From: Sycobia sp. Sy_11
Lineage: Eukaryota > Arthropoda > Insecta > Hymenoptera > Epichrysomallidae
Direction of reading: 5' to 3'
Length of the DNA stretch: 64,000 nucleotides
NCBI GenBank assembly: GCA_018907035.1
Contig: JACCIC010000018.1
Location: 1,404,501 to 1,468,500 of the forward strand
In this document: positions 63,994 to 64,000 of the stretch, one piece after another
How positions within the stretch are numbered: position 1 is the first letter of the stretch
Layout of the letters: every line of letters begins with the position of its first letter
The notes under the pieces: model-generated
Told to the model about the DNA's origin: nothing
The model's database searches: none
Seen by the model: the letters and a program-made list of their open reading frames with translations, nothing else
Translations under genes and position numbers: made by a program

Positions 63994-64000
63994 GGTAGCA

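Overview
The window looks like insect nuclear DNA, most likely hymenopteran. The genome is intron-rich and AT-rich, long (TA)n, (GA)n and (CT)n microsatellites are abundant, and GC-rich, CpG-containing islands interrupt the AT-rich background. The order is an inference from base composition and repeat style; no species can be named. Nothing bacterial, no CRISPR array and no intact virus or intact transposon is visible.

Three protein genes can be reconstructed exon by exon, all in the first 23.2 kb. (1) 499-5439, minus strand: the single insect beta-adaptin that serves both AP-1 and AP-2 (AP-1-2beta), 10 coding exons, 922 codons, all splice phases consistent. (2) 8257-9351, minus strand: a small endolyn/CD164-like sialomucin, 4 coding exons, 164 aa, with signal peptide, Thr-rich stalk, one membrane span and a C-terminal YRTL. 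(3) 14127-23182, plus strand: a LAMP-family lysosomal membrane glycoprotein, 7 coding exons over 9 kb, 341 aa, with four cysteines, one membrane span and a YDTM tail. All three belong to clathrin-dependent and endolysosomal membrane traffic. The two membrane proteins end in YxxPhi signals of the type read by AP complexes, and one neighbour encodes an AP subunit. That functional grouping is the most notable biological feature of the gene-bearing part; whether it means anything is unproven.

From 23.2 kb to the end (about 41 kb) no recognisable intact gene is visible. This part holds GC-rich islands (about 27.8-28.3, 31.0-31.5, 35.0-36.2, 37.3-38.4, 41.2-43.5, 50.8-54.6, 55.4-56.0 and 58.4-59.1 kb) in or beside which most of the long (TA)n tracts sit. 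It also holds several inverted-repeat elements that look like non-autonomous DNA transposons or foldback elements (32.66-33.98, 34.06-34.8, 38.57-39.62 and 48.44-49.04 kb). A degenerate non-LTR retrotransposon reverse transcriptase lies at 45.53-46.48 kb, and one dispersed repeat occurs twice (46.8 and 57.4 kb). A short GC-rich stretch at 29.03-29.27 kb is open on both strands and is the only place in the desert that reads like an unidentified exon.

I found no convincing new multi-gene system. The observations most worth following are the trafficking-gene cluster, the LAMP tail variant, the inverted-repeat families, the concentration of (TA)n tracts in and near GC-rich islands, and the unidentified exon-like island.
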